Source: Paramacrobiotus metropolitanus (lineage: Eukaryota; Tardigrada; Eutardigrada; Parachela; Macrobiotidae). From it: a DNA stretch of 64,000 bases. Numbering within the stretch: position 1 is the stretch's first letter; each line of letters starts with the position of its first letter. The notes beneath the pieces are model-generated. The model saw only the letters and a program-made list of their open reading frames with translations, was not told the DNA's origin and searched no databases. The position numbers and the translations under genes are program-made. The stretch is taken from contig NW_026570283.1 of assembly GCF_019649055.1 (NCBI RefSeq), positions 744,001 to 808,000 of the forward strand, read 5' to 3'. Below are positions 34,901-45,087 of this stretch, piece after piece.

Positions 34901-36871
34901 CAAGCGCACGGGATTGGCAGGACACCGCAGCGACCGTAGCCAGGCTTCCCTTGCATGCGGTCTCATTATATTTGTTTGACAATATGGCGTTGTATGATGC
35001 ACCGGACGCTTTCCGTCTCATTCGCCGACAAATTCTTCTTATGCATTTTATTTTCTGCAAAGACTGCTATTCCACATCCGTGTTCTCACTGTTGGGTTTC
35101 GTTAACCTGGCGAAATTAGAGCTAGAGCTGTGCTACGGGCTGATTATCAAGAAGGCTGATTTTCACGGACTGAACCGACTGCAAATTTTAATCTTTAACA
35201 CCAGCACGATCAGCAGTCTTGAACTGGGCACCTTTACCAATTTACCAGCTTTGGAAGTACTAAGTCTGGAGAGCAACATCTTCGACAGAAGCCCACGCAT
35301 GTTCTTCAATAACGATAGTCGCGTGGCGTTTGGACTGCGGATGGACTATCTGCACCAGCTGCACTGCAGCTGCAGGTTTGCGCAGTTTCGTCAATGGCGG
35401 AACAATAACCGGGTCCTGCGACAAGAAGTTCATAGAGGGGGGCTACACTATCTCGATGGTATCATGGTCAATGACGAATATACCAGGAAGGATTTGTACT
35501 ATCCTGTGGACTGCAGCGCCGAGTCGTTTCCAATAACGGAGGCGGCGGTTAACATTTATCAACTGGAATATTCTATCAACGAGCCGCAATGTAAGATAAC
35601 AGATTTGCTCTTTTCCATTGTTCTAGCGGCGTTGTCGAAGAGTCATAACGGCAGTTCATGATATTTTGCGCAAGCGCTTCGTAATAAATGTGTTTGTTCC
35701 CTTCTTGCTTATACAGGTAATACCGACGCCGATGACGTCACAACTGAGGAGGCGTGCATTATCCAGATAGAAGGCATTGGGTCTATCGAAAAGTTAGTCA
35801 AATGCGACGGTATGTCAAAAAATGTTAAACCATTAATTTGGCTACACCATTAATTATTGTTGCCAATTGAATGATGTCTTCCTGGTACAAGTGGTGTGCA
35901 TGCCCGCTGACATTATTTTTCTTTCAGCAGGAAATTGTAGCTATCACCTACCGACAAATATAAGTGAATTTGCACCCCATATCAAACATGCCATACAAGG
36001 TACGATTGTTTTTCAATCCTAAACAAGTTAATTACGTTTGGATTAAGCGGTGACTATGATACTGAATAGCGGCAGCAGCCAGCAACATGCACAACGCGAC
36101 ACCAATTCACCATGGTTAGTACGCTCTCTCTCATTGTTCAGTGGTTTTCGATGTAACACCGTCAACTTTTGTTAGCTATGTCACCTTACGCGGCGGATTA
36201 TAATCTCTTTCCAGATCGTCTGTCCACACCACCTTTGCCACGAAATGGTAATTTGTTCAACATGGTCGTTTCTTTATTTTTTTTAATGAAGCCCAAGGTT
36301 ACTCTTTATTCGTCAAGCCTTCGAGGTGGTACTATACAGCAATCTTCACTGGTAACAGTGTTAAGAGAGATTCCACAAGTTTAGGAAAAAATAAAAGAGA
36401 TATCTAAATTACGGGAGAGTGAATCGGGCCGGGGCACTAGTACGTTATGTGTCTTGGGTATCTTGTGGTTGTGCTGGAAGAGTTTATACATTTCCGTACT
36501 TCTCCACAGACAATGATCAAACGAGATTATCCCCGCCTACTAATCCACCACACTGGCTGTATGGCTGCATTGCGGCACTGGCTGGTGTCGGTATCTTATT
36601 CGGGATGGTCTACGCCGCGCGTCGGCGTATTTTCAGCTGCTGGCAACGACATGGGAGAGTCCGTCCTCTGGAGCACGACCATCGCGCGGTGTCGCTGTTT
36701 GGCAATGAGCAGAGTCCGTCTCATTCATTGCAATCCATTGCGTTAATTAGTCATAACCACCGCGACGCACAGGAGGGATTGGAATCGGCATCGAACATGT
36801 CGGAGTCGACTGTAATGTTGGCTGTCGAAATGAGCAGCGACGATACGCCAGAAGACTGCCGTTCGTTTTAG
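25912..36871 (+). CDS. Membrane-anchored astacin-LRR protein, catalytically dead (5' exon missing)
   Basis: Exons 25912-26109, 26230-26353, 34335-35590, 35717-35809, 35931-35999, 36070-36114, 36176-36247 and 36510-36871 join with consistent phases. A first exon with signal peptide is not seen. The astacin domain is clear (DYSDKAEIEDALQSIA, GGQQNIQL), but the zinc motif reads HLTLHALGFFHEH, so the catalytic Glu is replaced, and the Met-turn Met is Leu (SILHYG). One LRR-like module with C-cap (LHQLHCSCRFAQFRQW) follows. Five small exons then encode a Ser/Pro/Asn-rich stalk, a transmembrane helix (IAALAGVGILFGMVYA), a basic stop-transfer ARRR and a tail of about 85 residues. It is probably a receptor-like or substrate-binding pseudo-protease. 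The acceptor at 35931 is a tandem CAGCAG. The intron 26354-34334 is packed with mobile elements. Confidence 0.85.
28128..30967 (+). pseudogene. RT-endonuclease retroelement ORF, copy 2, with stop and frameshift
   Basis: Starts at ATG 28128. There is no N-terminal zinc finger, unlike copy 1. The RT domain has ESGVQQGDPGGP and the active box FLDD. The frame is interrupted by an in-frame TGA at 29907-29909, with homology continuing in the same frame (GGLGIRRAEELAL at about 29986). The Cys-His motif CAGCGFQVTPDGHHGLSC follows. A 1-nt loss in an A run at 30577-30580 moves the frame, after which RPDG, WDAT and the C-terminal ISLAIIKGNAAAVLGTL appear. The 3' end is cut at 30967 by a MITE. Copies 1 and 2 are strongly diverged, so they are different families. 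Confidence 0.85.
30968..31429. mobile_element. MITE with 64-bp terminal inverted repeats
   Basis: Arms 30968-31031 and 31366-31429 match at 61 of 64 positions (starts AGTACTTCGCTTACTGCC). The interior is AT-rich (TATATATAGATAATA repeats). The trinucleotide GAT precedes and follows the element (30965-30967, 31430-31432) and is a possible 3-bp target duplication. It is inserted at the 3' end of retroelement copy 2. Confidence 0.8.
32741..33243. other. Intron sequence, nothing recognised
   Basis: Part of the long astacin-gene intron. No coding or structured feature found. Confidence 0.5.
33244..34296. mobile_element. Foldback-like element with arms of about 290 bp
   Basis: 33244-33530 and 34005-34296 are imperfect inverted copies; GGTTGGCCACC, AAGTGGCCACC and CAGTGACGAAAC recur as complements. 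Its right end lies 38 bp before an astacin-LRR coding exon. A second element (33610-33947) sits in its centre. Confidence 0.75.
33610..33947. mobile_element. GGGTGGCTATAAAAA-type MITE, copy 1
   Basis: The left end has CTATAGCC and TTTTTTATAG; the right end has several GGGTGGCTATAAAAA units, an inverted arrangement. It ends GATTTCC. AATAA flanks both sides. The related, larger copy at 50086-51194 shares both ends. Confidence 0.65.
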
Positions 36872-37426
36872 TCGCGTAAAAGACATCCTGATTTGATAGA
36901 TGGTACCCTCATGAGCATGTAACTTGTAGCATGATTGAATGGACAGCCGGCTTCATGCATGCATTTTACGTTTTTCGAGTTTCGGCATAATTTGCTGGGA
37001 TGTTCATACAAGCTTGTGCAGAAAATGGAAGTTTGTAATGGTCGGTATGGTCGGGCACTGCACATTCCAGCATGGCGGTAGATGTGGTCCAATAAATTTC
37101 TGCCCAACCAGTTTTACTAATCGTGGTTGCCGTCGTGAATACATTCCGGGGCAGGAGAAGAAAATTATTGTTATTGGTCTTAAATTGAGGCTGCTTTTGT
37201 GGTATCCACTTATCTATCAATTACTAAATCATAAAGAAGATGTTTCTTTATTTTCCAGTTTTGCTGGGTAGTCAGTGCAATACCTTTGTTTTTAAGTCCT
37301 TATGCACTGTACACTCACAGCGTTTGCTTTGGTTGGTTATGTTTTGCCGAACTATTATAGAATTGAGCGTTTTTATGGTTAGGACCATAAAAACGCCCAA
37401 TGGTGTTGTTTGACAGTTGACACCCA
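36872..37426. other. Intergenic with one perfect hairpin
   Basis: 37367-37396 is a perfect 13-bp hairpin (GCGTTTTTATGGT, loop TAGG). Nothing else recognised. Confidence 0.55.
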
Positions 37427-38540
37427 TGTCGCGGTGCCGGTGGCATCGCCTGGTTCCAAACGGTCAATCTCGCTGTTATCCTGTCGTTAGTCAAGGTATG
37501 CCAACGAAAACTGTATTTCTAACAAATAAGGTAGTTCTGGGCTTTACTAAAACTTAAATTAATATGTATAATATAACCGAAAGTGGTTTGTATTGCTTTC
37601 AGCGCATCAAATCAGCGGGAAAGGTACCTGCTTCTCCGCATCCGTTTCAATATTATACTGTTTTATTTCTACATTGACTCGGTAAATAAAGGTCGTGTAT
37701 GTCGCCTCAACTCTCCCTTTCATTGTGCTCATTATTCTCCTCGGGATAGGTAAGTGAAAAATGCATAATTTAATGACTAGGCTGGATAGCTAAATACTGT
37801 ATTAGTACTTACTACAGTAGTTACTACAGAACTTTAGGCTGCAGGAAACCATGTGTGCTGCTAGAAAGCTTGACAAAACGTATTACGCGCTAAAGTGTTT
37901 GTGCTGAACTCTGTAGATAAAACGCGTCAACCGTTGGCATTTAAAATATAGTATTCTTTATTAACCTGATCTTACAGGAGCTGCACAAGAAAACGCAGCG
38001 GAGGGGATAATTTACTTCATCACACCCAGTTCAGCAGACTGCTGAAAATCAATGTAACTCTTTATTGCCACTGACTACGGTTTTTATATGGATACTTTTT
38101 ATACGGATATGTTTTTATATGAAGTATCCATCTTACATTTTTAGACATGGCGAGATGCTGCTGAGCAAATATTTTACTCCCTGTCCGTTGGTTTTGGATC
38201 GTTAGTAACGCTAGGTACTTTTGCAGGCGAAAGGTTTGTGCGGGTACTCATGGTCTGTTACTCAAAATAGCGTTTCAGGATCGTACAACCAAAGGAACAA
38301 CAATTGTTACCAGTGAGTGTGCCTTATTACATTTCAAAAATAGTTATATAAACATTTGGTAGCGCCGATATATGCGATTAACAAACTAACATCAAAAATG
38401 GTGTTTATCAACACGAACGCTCTGGTTACTCTGGTAGTTTCCGTTGCGGACACATTAACCAGTGTCACGGCCGGTCTAAGTCTTTTCGCCATCTTGGGTT
38501 ATCTGGCGGCGGCAACAGGCTCTCCTATCGAATTGGTGTG
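37427..38540 (+). pseudogene. SLC6 transporter fragment (gene B), helices about 4-7
   Basis: Exon-like pieces in SLC6 order: 37427-37495 (GGIAWFQTVNLAVILSLVK), a 21-nt microexon 37603-37623 (RIKSAGK), 37692-37749 (VVYVASTLPFIVLIILLGI), 37979-38053 (GIIYFITP), 38145-38226 (WRDAAEQIFYSLSVGFGSL), about 38280-38310 (SYNQRNNNCY) and about 38352-38540 (TSVTAGLSLFAILGYLAAAT). Defects: a frame break before LLKIN in the 37979 exon, a GC instead of GT donor at 38227, and a phase mismatch into the last piece. Both ends are missing. The last piece overlaps the start of gene A at this window's left edge (LAAAT), so A and B are paralogues. It lies directly upstream of pair 2, as A lies upstream of pair 1. 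Confidence 0.75.
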
Positions 38541-40507
38541 TCTCGGGCTTCATCTTCAACTGAAAACTCATATTTTAATGCTTAGGATCCCGCAAGCAAG
38601 ATTTGATCAGAACTGATTATCTGGGGCATCCCAGGACTGTACGGCTAACGATTTAAGGAGGTCATCCTGCAGTTTAACAGTGCCCTCAGTCATATTGCAA
38701 AGGTCATGGAACCCTGGCGGAATTAGGGTGCAGTCTAGTATTATTTTGAAGAGCATTAAATAGCAAACAATATAAAGTTAACGTTTTCGGATTGCGGCAT
38801 CAACAGAATTTATAAGTAGATTTTGAACGAGACGAAGGCAACCAAAGCAGAAGGGTCGAACCGTTTTTATAAGCAGGTCTGCTCTTGTTTTGCTCTCGCC
38901 GTAATCTGAAAAACGCTTTCAGAGTGGAAGTCATAAATCAAGAAGATGTTTGATATATACTGTGATCATGTGAAAATGAAACATTAGTTAGTTTGTCGAC
39001 CGGAGACCTGTGGCAATTTTTGGAAGAAACTGCCCGCGTGTGGTGGAGCAGGGCTGTATATTGTCGCACGTACGAGTAAGTTTAATAAACCGTAATAAAC
39101 AATGTTGCACGTTTATTTACATGGTCAAAAGCAGCTACGGGGCTGGCTTTTTTAACCATTATATCCTTCCGCAATTTTAATTTAATTTTTGATTAAAATA
39201 CATAATAATTATGACTAAAAATGCAAAAATTACAGCTTTGCTTTAACAGAGCGAGGAAGATTGGGAGGCTTGCAGGACGACGCAGCAGCAGACTTATATG
39301 ACTACTGAACTCTACACTCTATAGCAGGGGTATTGTGACAAAATCACAGCACTTTATGGTCAGTGAGGCTTTTTATCTCGTGATTTTAATAAGACTGCGT
39401 CAACTGACAAGGAAAAAGAGACAGACTAGCGAAACCTGGGTGGTTAGTGTGGAAAGTATTGGCTGTTGATAAGATAGTGTCATTCAAAACTAAAATGTTA
39501 AACCGGAATTTTTTATTGCAACTTGTCATGTAGCCAAAAAGTTTAACAAAAAATAACCATAAAAATCAAATAAAATAAATCAAATCAAATAAATCAAATA
39601 ATCAATCAAATCACCTGCATTTTTTGGAAACGTCACATGTGCGCAACGCCGCAAACTGCATAGCTCGTCCAGCGCGAGCAGCGTATCCACAAGTTGGACC
39701 ACAACTGCTTTAAAAGAAGAGGTATTCCTCTAAACAAAACAGCTGAAAATATTCAAAACGCCCGTACGTGAAAGAAATGCCACGAGATAACATGTTTTGC
39801 AACCTGGGACACGAAAAACGTCCGCACGATTTTAATTGGCAGCGCTGCAAACGAGCGTAGGTTAATTTTATCAAAAAATTTTTGATTTCGGGGGCTAACA
39901 TAATTATCTATCGAACGAGCCTAAGTAGTTAACGGTACGGCAGCCGGTTCGCGAGAAACAAACCAAAACAGTAGACCGACGTTTTGTTCAGCCACCCGGT
40001 AGTGTACCTACTGGTACACCCTATGACGATGGCCTGACCACTCCAGCCACTCGTACCCCAATAAAAAAGTAGGAACATATAGAGAGAACATTCATGCAGG
40101 GTTAAAGATCAAACTGAAAACAGACACCCAGTCTCACCAGGTGTTTCCCGTCTAACACCAGCACCACTTGGCTCTGTTCCCGTTCTGCTGCCCATCGGAA
40201 AACAGTCTGAGTCATCTTGCACTCGCGATTTTGGGATTTCCTGGATGTAAAAGCACAGTAAGAAACAAATTTAATTTGAAGCGGTGGCTACACCTTGACG
40301 TTTTCGCAACTTCATTAACTACTTTACAAAGGCTTAATCGTTTACCTAATTTGTATAAAAAAATAGTAGTAAAGATCGTTTGCAGTTACCTACCTTAGGG
40401 CAGGCGAACGATCGAGAGGAAATCAGCCGCAGGGCCACTTGTATCATAACACAGTAACACTAGACATCTTTCTCGTCAGGTGACTTTGCGCTCCATGGCG
40501 GCCTTCA
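38541..40507. other. Intergenic, no confident gene
   Basis: Contains a low-complexity AATCAAAT tract (39545-39612). A possible last exon at about 39997-40071 reads PPGSVPTGTPYDDG to TPIKK-stop after a plausible acceptor, but I cannot assign it to a gene. Confidence 0.4.
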
Positions 40508-41978
40508 TCAGTCTGTCGCGTCAGTACGGTAGGTTGTTATTCTGGATATAATATTAATTTTCATACGAGTATTAATGAGTGTCGACTTTACCCTAATGAT
40601 CCATTCGCCTTCGCAGTGCTGACAAAGTAAAGCCAACAGCACAACAGCAAGAACCGTTAGCAAAATAATTCCGAAAGCTATTCCTGCCGCGACCCCTTCC
40701 GAAAAGCCTGCAGAAGCAATGCCATCAAAAACTTCCAGCCTAGAAAAAAGACATAATGCTGAATCTTGCGTTGTTTACTGGGTTCTTCAAAGGCAGTGGA
40801 AATAACTGTTGTGTCGTTCGGGGCTGTAAAGTCACAAAAACGTTTTTTTAGCAAGATGCATGATGTTGTGCTCTAAGGATCTAAATATGTACACTGCATG
40901 GTTTCCGGATAAAGGATGTAGTCTTTGGTCTGGTGGTGAATATTGACGATAAGCTTGTAGTCCAGATCGAAGTAGCCATTTGACCGGGCGCAATTTAACA
41001 GGGAGTTGGCGGCCAGGGCGGCTGCGTAAGTTAGTCTTCTATATCCGTCCCCTATACGAGTAGTATACGTATGTCAACCAGCTGCTGTTTATTATTAAAA
41101 ACTGAGCAGACGGTTATGGAAATTATCAAGGCCACCAACTGCGCAGCCCCACGTTGCTCGCATTTTACCCCAGTCTCACGCTTCGCACCAAAAATAAGAA
41201 ACTGTTAACAAACTCCTACCTGATACAGGAATATTCTCGATGAAGGCAGTTACAAGAGCGTGTTCATCGTAATCACGATGGTACTGCGCTCGGCGATCCC
41301 AGCCGCGTCCTTCAAAAACACTACCGTCCATGCCAATAAGGAAGCTAAGAAAAAAATAACTTTTTGTGTCCGCCTAATCATCCTTGATAATGGGCGTAAT
41401 TATTACTTGTAGAAGATTTCCGGTACAAAATTTGCTGCAGTCTGTGCCGTCCACGATGTGACATCGGTATGGAATTCACGGATGGCAAGCACCACGTCCC
41501 GACACGTTTCCCAACCCGTACAGGCTTCGCCCTGGGTGTGGGTGAACACCATATACGGCACGGGAGGGAGGAGATACGAGATGCTAGCGTTTAGCTCGGG
41601 AGTGCCCCACATGGACCCTGTGGTTATATTAACGCCTGGACAGTCCATGCTTGGTACACTACATTTTGTGCGTGGTGACGTCGCAACTATGAACACCAGT
41701 AGAAGTACTGCTGCAACGTTTGTATGGGTCAATCGGGTTATTAGGGCAGGCAAACAGAAATGTTGTAGCAGGTAACGCCGTAGTTGCGCTTCGTAATTGA
41801 TTTGGCCGTTGGATCGTTTGTTCAGTGAGCGAAGACGAACGACACAGTAATAACTATATGATAACGTAGACGGCTCGATGTGCTTTAACTGCGCAATATC
41901 GGCCGATAGCGGCAGGAAATATGCCGGCATGCTGCACCTTTGTGCAAATATTATGTCACTTTTTATCTCTACAAACAA
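40508..41978 (-). CDS. G2: single-pass membrane PGRP with very short tail
   Basis: Minus-strand exons: up to 41407 (PGRP N half; CPGVNIT, MVFTHTQGEAC), 41344-41220 ([16 protein letters not shown]), 41051-40893 (YAAALAANSLLNCARSNGY, IVNIHHQTKDYILYPE), 40823-40779 (linker with NDT), 40707-40592 (transmembrane GIAFGIILLTVLAVVLLALL). Phases agree throughout. His is present at the first zinc position, but the C-terminal amidase His and Cys are absent. After the membrane helix only about 7 to 30 residues follow, depending on use of a weak intron; no basic STRQ motif is seen. The ORF is open to 41978, but a splice acceptor near 41697 and a conserved block at 41934 suggest the true 5' end differs. 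Head to head with R2. Confidence 0.82.
41934..41953. promoter_or_regulatory. Conserved upstream block of pair G2/R2
   Basis: GCACCTTTGTGCAAATATTA, about 56 bp before the proposed R2 start codon (42009). Matches blocks at 8523 and 55539 upstream of pairs 1 and 4. Confidence 0.5.
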
Positions 41979-42008
41979 TTAACGGATAATGCCGGTGCGG
42001 CGATTTGG

Positions 42009-45000
42009 ATGCCGCAGTGCCGCTCTACCGTGATTGTCGCGATTGTTGTAGTTTTGTCAGTCTGAGTGTTTACGGTGCCTTTAACTGCAAGTACGAAGTC
42101 ATTATTGAGATTACGATATTATTTACGGAAGTACAGATTCCACACGGGAATTTATGTAGCGAACGGTATCTGTGTTGTACTACGATGACGCCTCTGTGTC
42201 CGGAAGTAGCCATCATTTCCCGAAAGGCCTGGGGTGCCCGAGATGTCCGCGTGACGGAGATGGATATGCTGCCGCAACCTGCCACCTGCATGGTGTTTAC
42301 GCATTCGTATGGCGCTCGCTGTTTTGATGCCCGCAACTGCTCCCTGATCACTCAGGCCATGCAGACGTATAATATGGACACCAATAAAAGGCCGGACATT
42401 TTTTATAAGTAAAGTTATTGTACCGTTCACTTTGACTTCTAGTGTAGGATCATTACCCATCGAGGAACATACAATGGACTACAAAATTAATTTTGACGCT
42501 AACCGATATATGTAGCCAAAGAAGCATCCATTGTAGCCCTCTGTGTATTATTTTACTTCCGATTTACGCTAGATAGCAAACTGACTACCGTACATGGCAT
42601 GCAAAAACTATAGTTTTAAAGGTGGGATGTAACAAGCCATTTTGCATTCTAGCTTCCTGATTGGTTACGATGGTTCGGTCTTCGAAGGAAGGGGCCGGAC
42701 TTACAGGCCGACGGTTAACTGGAAGTACAATGCCTACAGTTTGGGAGTCGCTTTCATTGGGAAATATCCTCCATCCGGGGACGACTTCACTAAACTGTCG
42801 TATCAAGCCGCGGTATCGGCCAGTGCCTTGCTGCAGTGCGCGCGCTCGCAAGGCTGGTTAGATGCCAATAATCACTCTGTGACGACATTTCGCATTAACC
42901 CCATCATGCGCAAGTATATACTGAACCCCAGTCTACTATTACGTAAGCATTCTATGATGTACTCGTATATCGGGCAGCAAAAACTGGTGAAATGTAATTG
43001 ATGTAATGGGTGGATTTTGCTCGTAGCGCTTCAGGTTCCGGCACAACCGGCAAAAGAACCTCAAGGTAAACGGGAATGGCAGCGAGTAACGTTCTACCAA
43101 CTGATGGATAAAATCTAAGTTTTGTATGTGATCAGTAATGTTATTTAACCGATTTCGCAGCGTTCCGGGATGGGTTCATCGCGGGATCGATCATGGCGCT
43201 TCTAATTGGTCTAATCCTTCTTTGTGTTGTCTACTGCCGCGGCAAACAACAACGAGAAAATTACAAGGTGATTAGACTGGGGGCCGAAAACTGCCCGGCA
43301 TACTGTATTAAGGTCTTAAGCAGTATTGTTGTTTTGAAATCTTTCGAGCTTAGCTTATGTAGAACCGTTGTCGAATTTACTCGCACTAAAAAATGAGTCT
43401 AAAAAGAAGTCGTTTTGCAATAACTTAATCTTCTGACAAGCCCTAATTCCCCATACCTCATCATTCAGATGGAGGGCATCGTCGGGTTTTACAGCAACGC
43501 ATGGAATCATTTTACTAACGTAACGAAGGATTGCAGTGCCAACAGTCGCTCGAGAAATGATATTCAAAGCACGTAAAAGAATTGTACAACTTTATTTTAA
43601 AAACATCCTATAAGCAGTAGTTGACCTAACCCTTGTTACTGTTATAGCATTTCTGCCGCGCTGCCAATTATCGAGAAGAACTTCTGAAGACGGTCCCATC
43701 GGAAACTGTGGATTACTTTACGATACCACGACGTTCAATCGATATAAGTAAATTAAAACAGGCACTGCAATAATTCTTGTCGGTTGCTAACAGCAAAATA
43801 ATCCAGGTAATTTTAGAGGATGAACACTTGGGAAGTGGTCGAGACGGACATGTTTTTGTGGGTGCCCTGCACTCCAAAGAACTGCGGCGCTCCAGTTGGT
43901 CTTCCACCGACACATCGGTCGCATTGCCCGTAGCCGTGAAGATGTTGCGGGAATTATCCGCAAACGGGCCAGCGGCAAGCGCGTTTCTTTCCGAGATGGC
44001 CGTCCTGATGAAAGTCGGGCGACATACCAATATTGTCAATCTGGAGGGTGTTGTCCTACAAGGTATTTCTCGTCGCCTTTCTTGCAGAGACAAATTGATA
44101 ATACTGAATTCTCATTAATCGCATAACCACTGCTTAGGCAAACTCATGATGGTTATGGAACACTGCGAACTGCTGTCCTTGGACTGCTACTTGCACACTC
44201 TGCGAACTTCGACTGAATCTGTACAATCCGAACCATATAGCCAAGATCCGAACCATCAAGCCTCAACAGTCATCGTACAGGAACTGAACAGTTTCGTTTA
44301 TCAGATCAGCCGTGGCATGGAGTTTCTCTCCAATAAAAGCATCATTCATCGGGATTTGGCTGCGCGCAATGTGCTGCTAGATGCGCAGAAGACTGCCAAG
44401 ATCGCCGATTTCGGGATGGCTAAAGAGCTTCCTGTGTACACTTTAGAACGCGACAAGGTAACTTGTTACCAAAACCAAGCAAAGACAGCATAGTTACTGC
44501 ACTGGGAAACTGTTCTGCCATATACGGTCCAAACAGCAAATCCTTGTCTCCTGACTAATGAGTAAAGACTAAAAGTTTTGTGAACTTCAAGGTTCCTTTG
44601 CCCGTCCGCTGGCTAGCTCCTGAGTGCCTGCAGCCAAATCGTGCCGTATTTTCCACCGCTAGCGACGTTTGGTCCTTTGGGGTGATTGTCTGGGAGATAT
44701 TCACGTTTGGTTCAGAGCCGTACGCTGTGGAATTCCCGAACGGTATCCTGTATGATCAGCTGTGCGAGTTCCTACGGCAAGGCTCTCGCCTGAACCTTCC
44801 AGAAATATGCCCCACCGAAATGTAGGCGATTTTGCATGCTTATGCGATGGTTTCATGAAGCTCTTTCTTGCAGACGTCAAATGGCTATGGGATGCTGGGA
44901 GTTTGAACCGGAACGGCGTCCAAGCTTTTCCACCATTCATCGTCGGGCGGAGGCTGTTTTGCCGGTATCTACCAAGGATGTCTATGTCACTTGTGATGTA

Positions 45001-45087
45001 GAGAGCTGCACGCCAAATGATCAGTCTGAAACGTTACGCGTGATCTTGAATAGCGAAATGCCGGTTATCAAGATTCAGTCGCTTTAA
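42009..45087 (+). CDS. R2: PGRP-ectodomain receptor tyrosine kinase, intact
   Basis: Exons 42009-42055 (proposed signal peptide, [15 protein letters not shown]), 42160-42408, 42653-42942, 43027-43065, 43161-43267, 43648-43747, 43817-44062, 44138-44457, 44592-44821 and 44874-45087 give 613 codons without a stop. Ectodomain: [10 protein letters not shown], the FTHSYG zinc-site segment, a C-x5-C pair and [14 protein letters not shown] of PGRPs; the C-terminal amidase His and Cys are missing. Then come a Pro/Gln-rich stalk exon, a transmembrane helix ([17 protein letters not shown]), a 33-residue juxtamembrane exon and a tyrosine kinase with [44 protein letters not shown] and [17 protein letters not shown]. 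The activation loop has one Tyr (PVYTLERDK). The tail ends VIKIQSL. The first exon is a proposal; the others are strongly supported by paralogue comparison. Confidence 0.92.

Noticed and set aside
38987-39072. Possible kinase fragment (GDLWQFLEE)
   Set aside because: Short isolated match with no flanking kinase motifs or splice-consistent neighbours.
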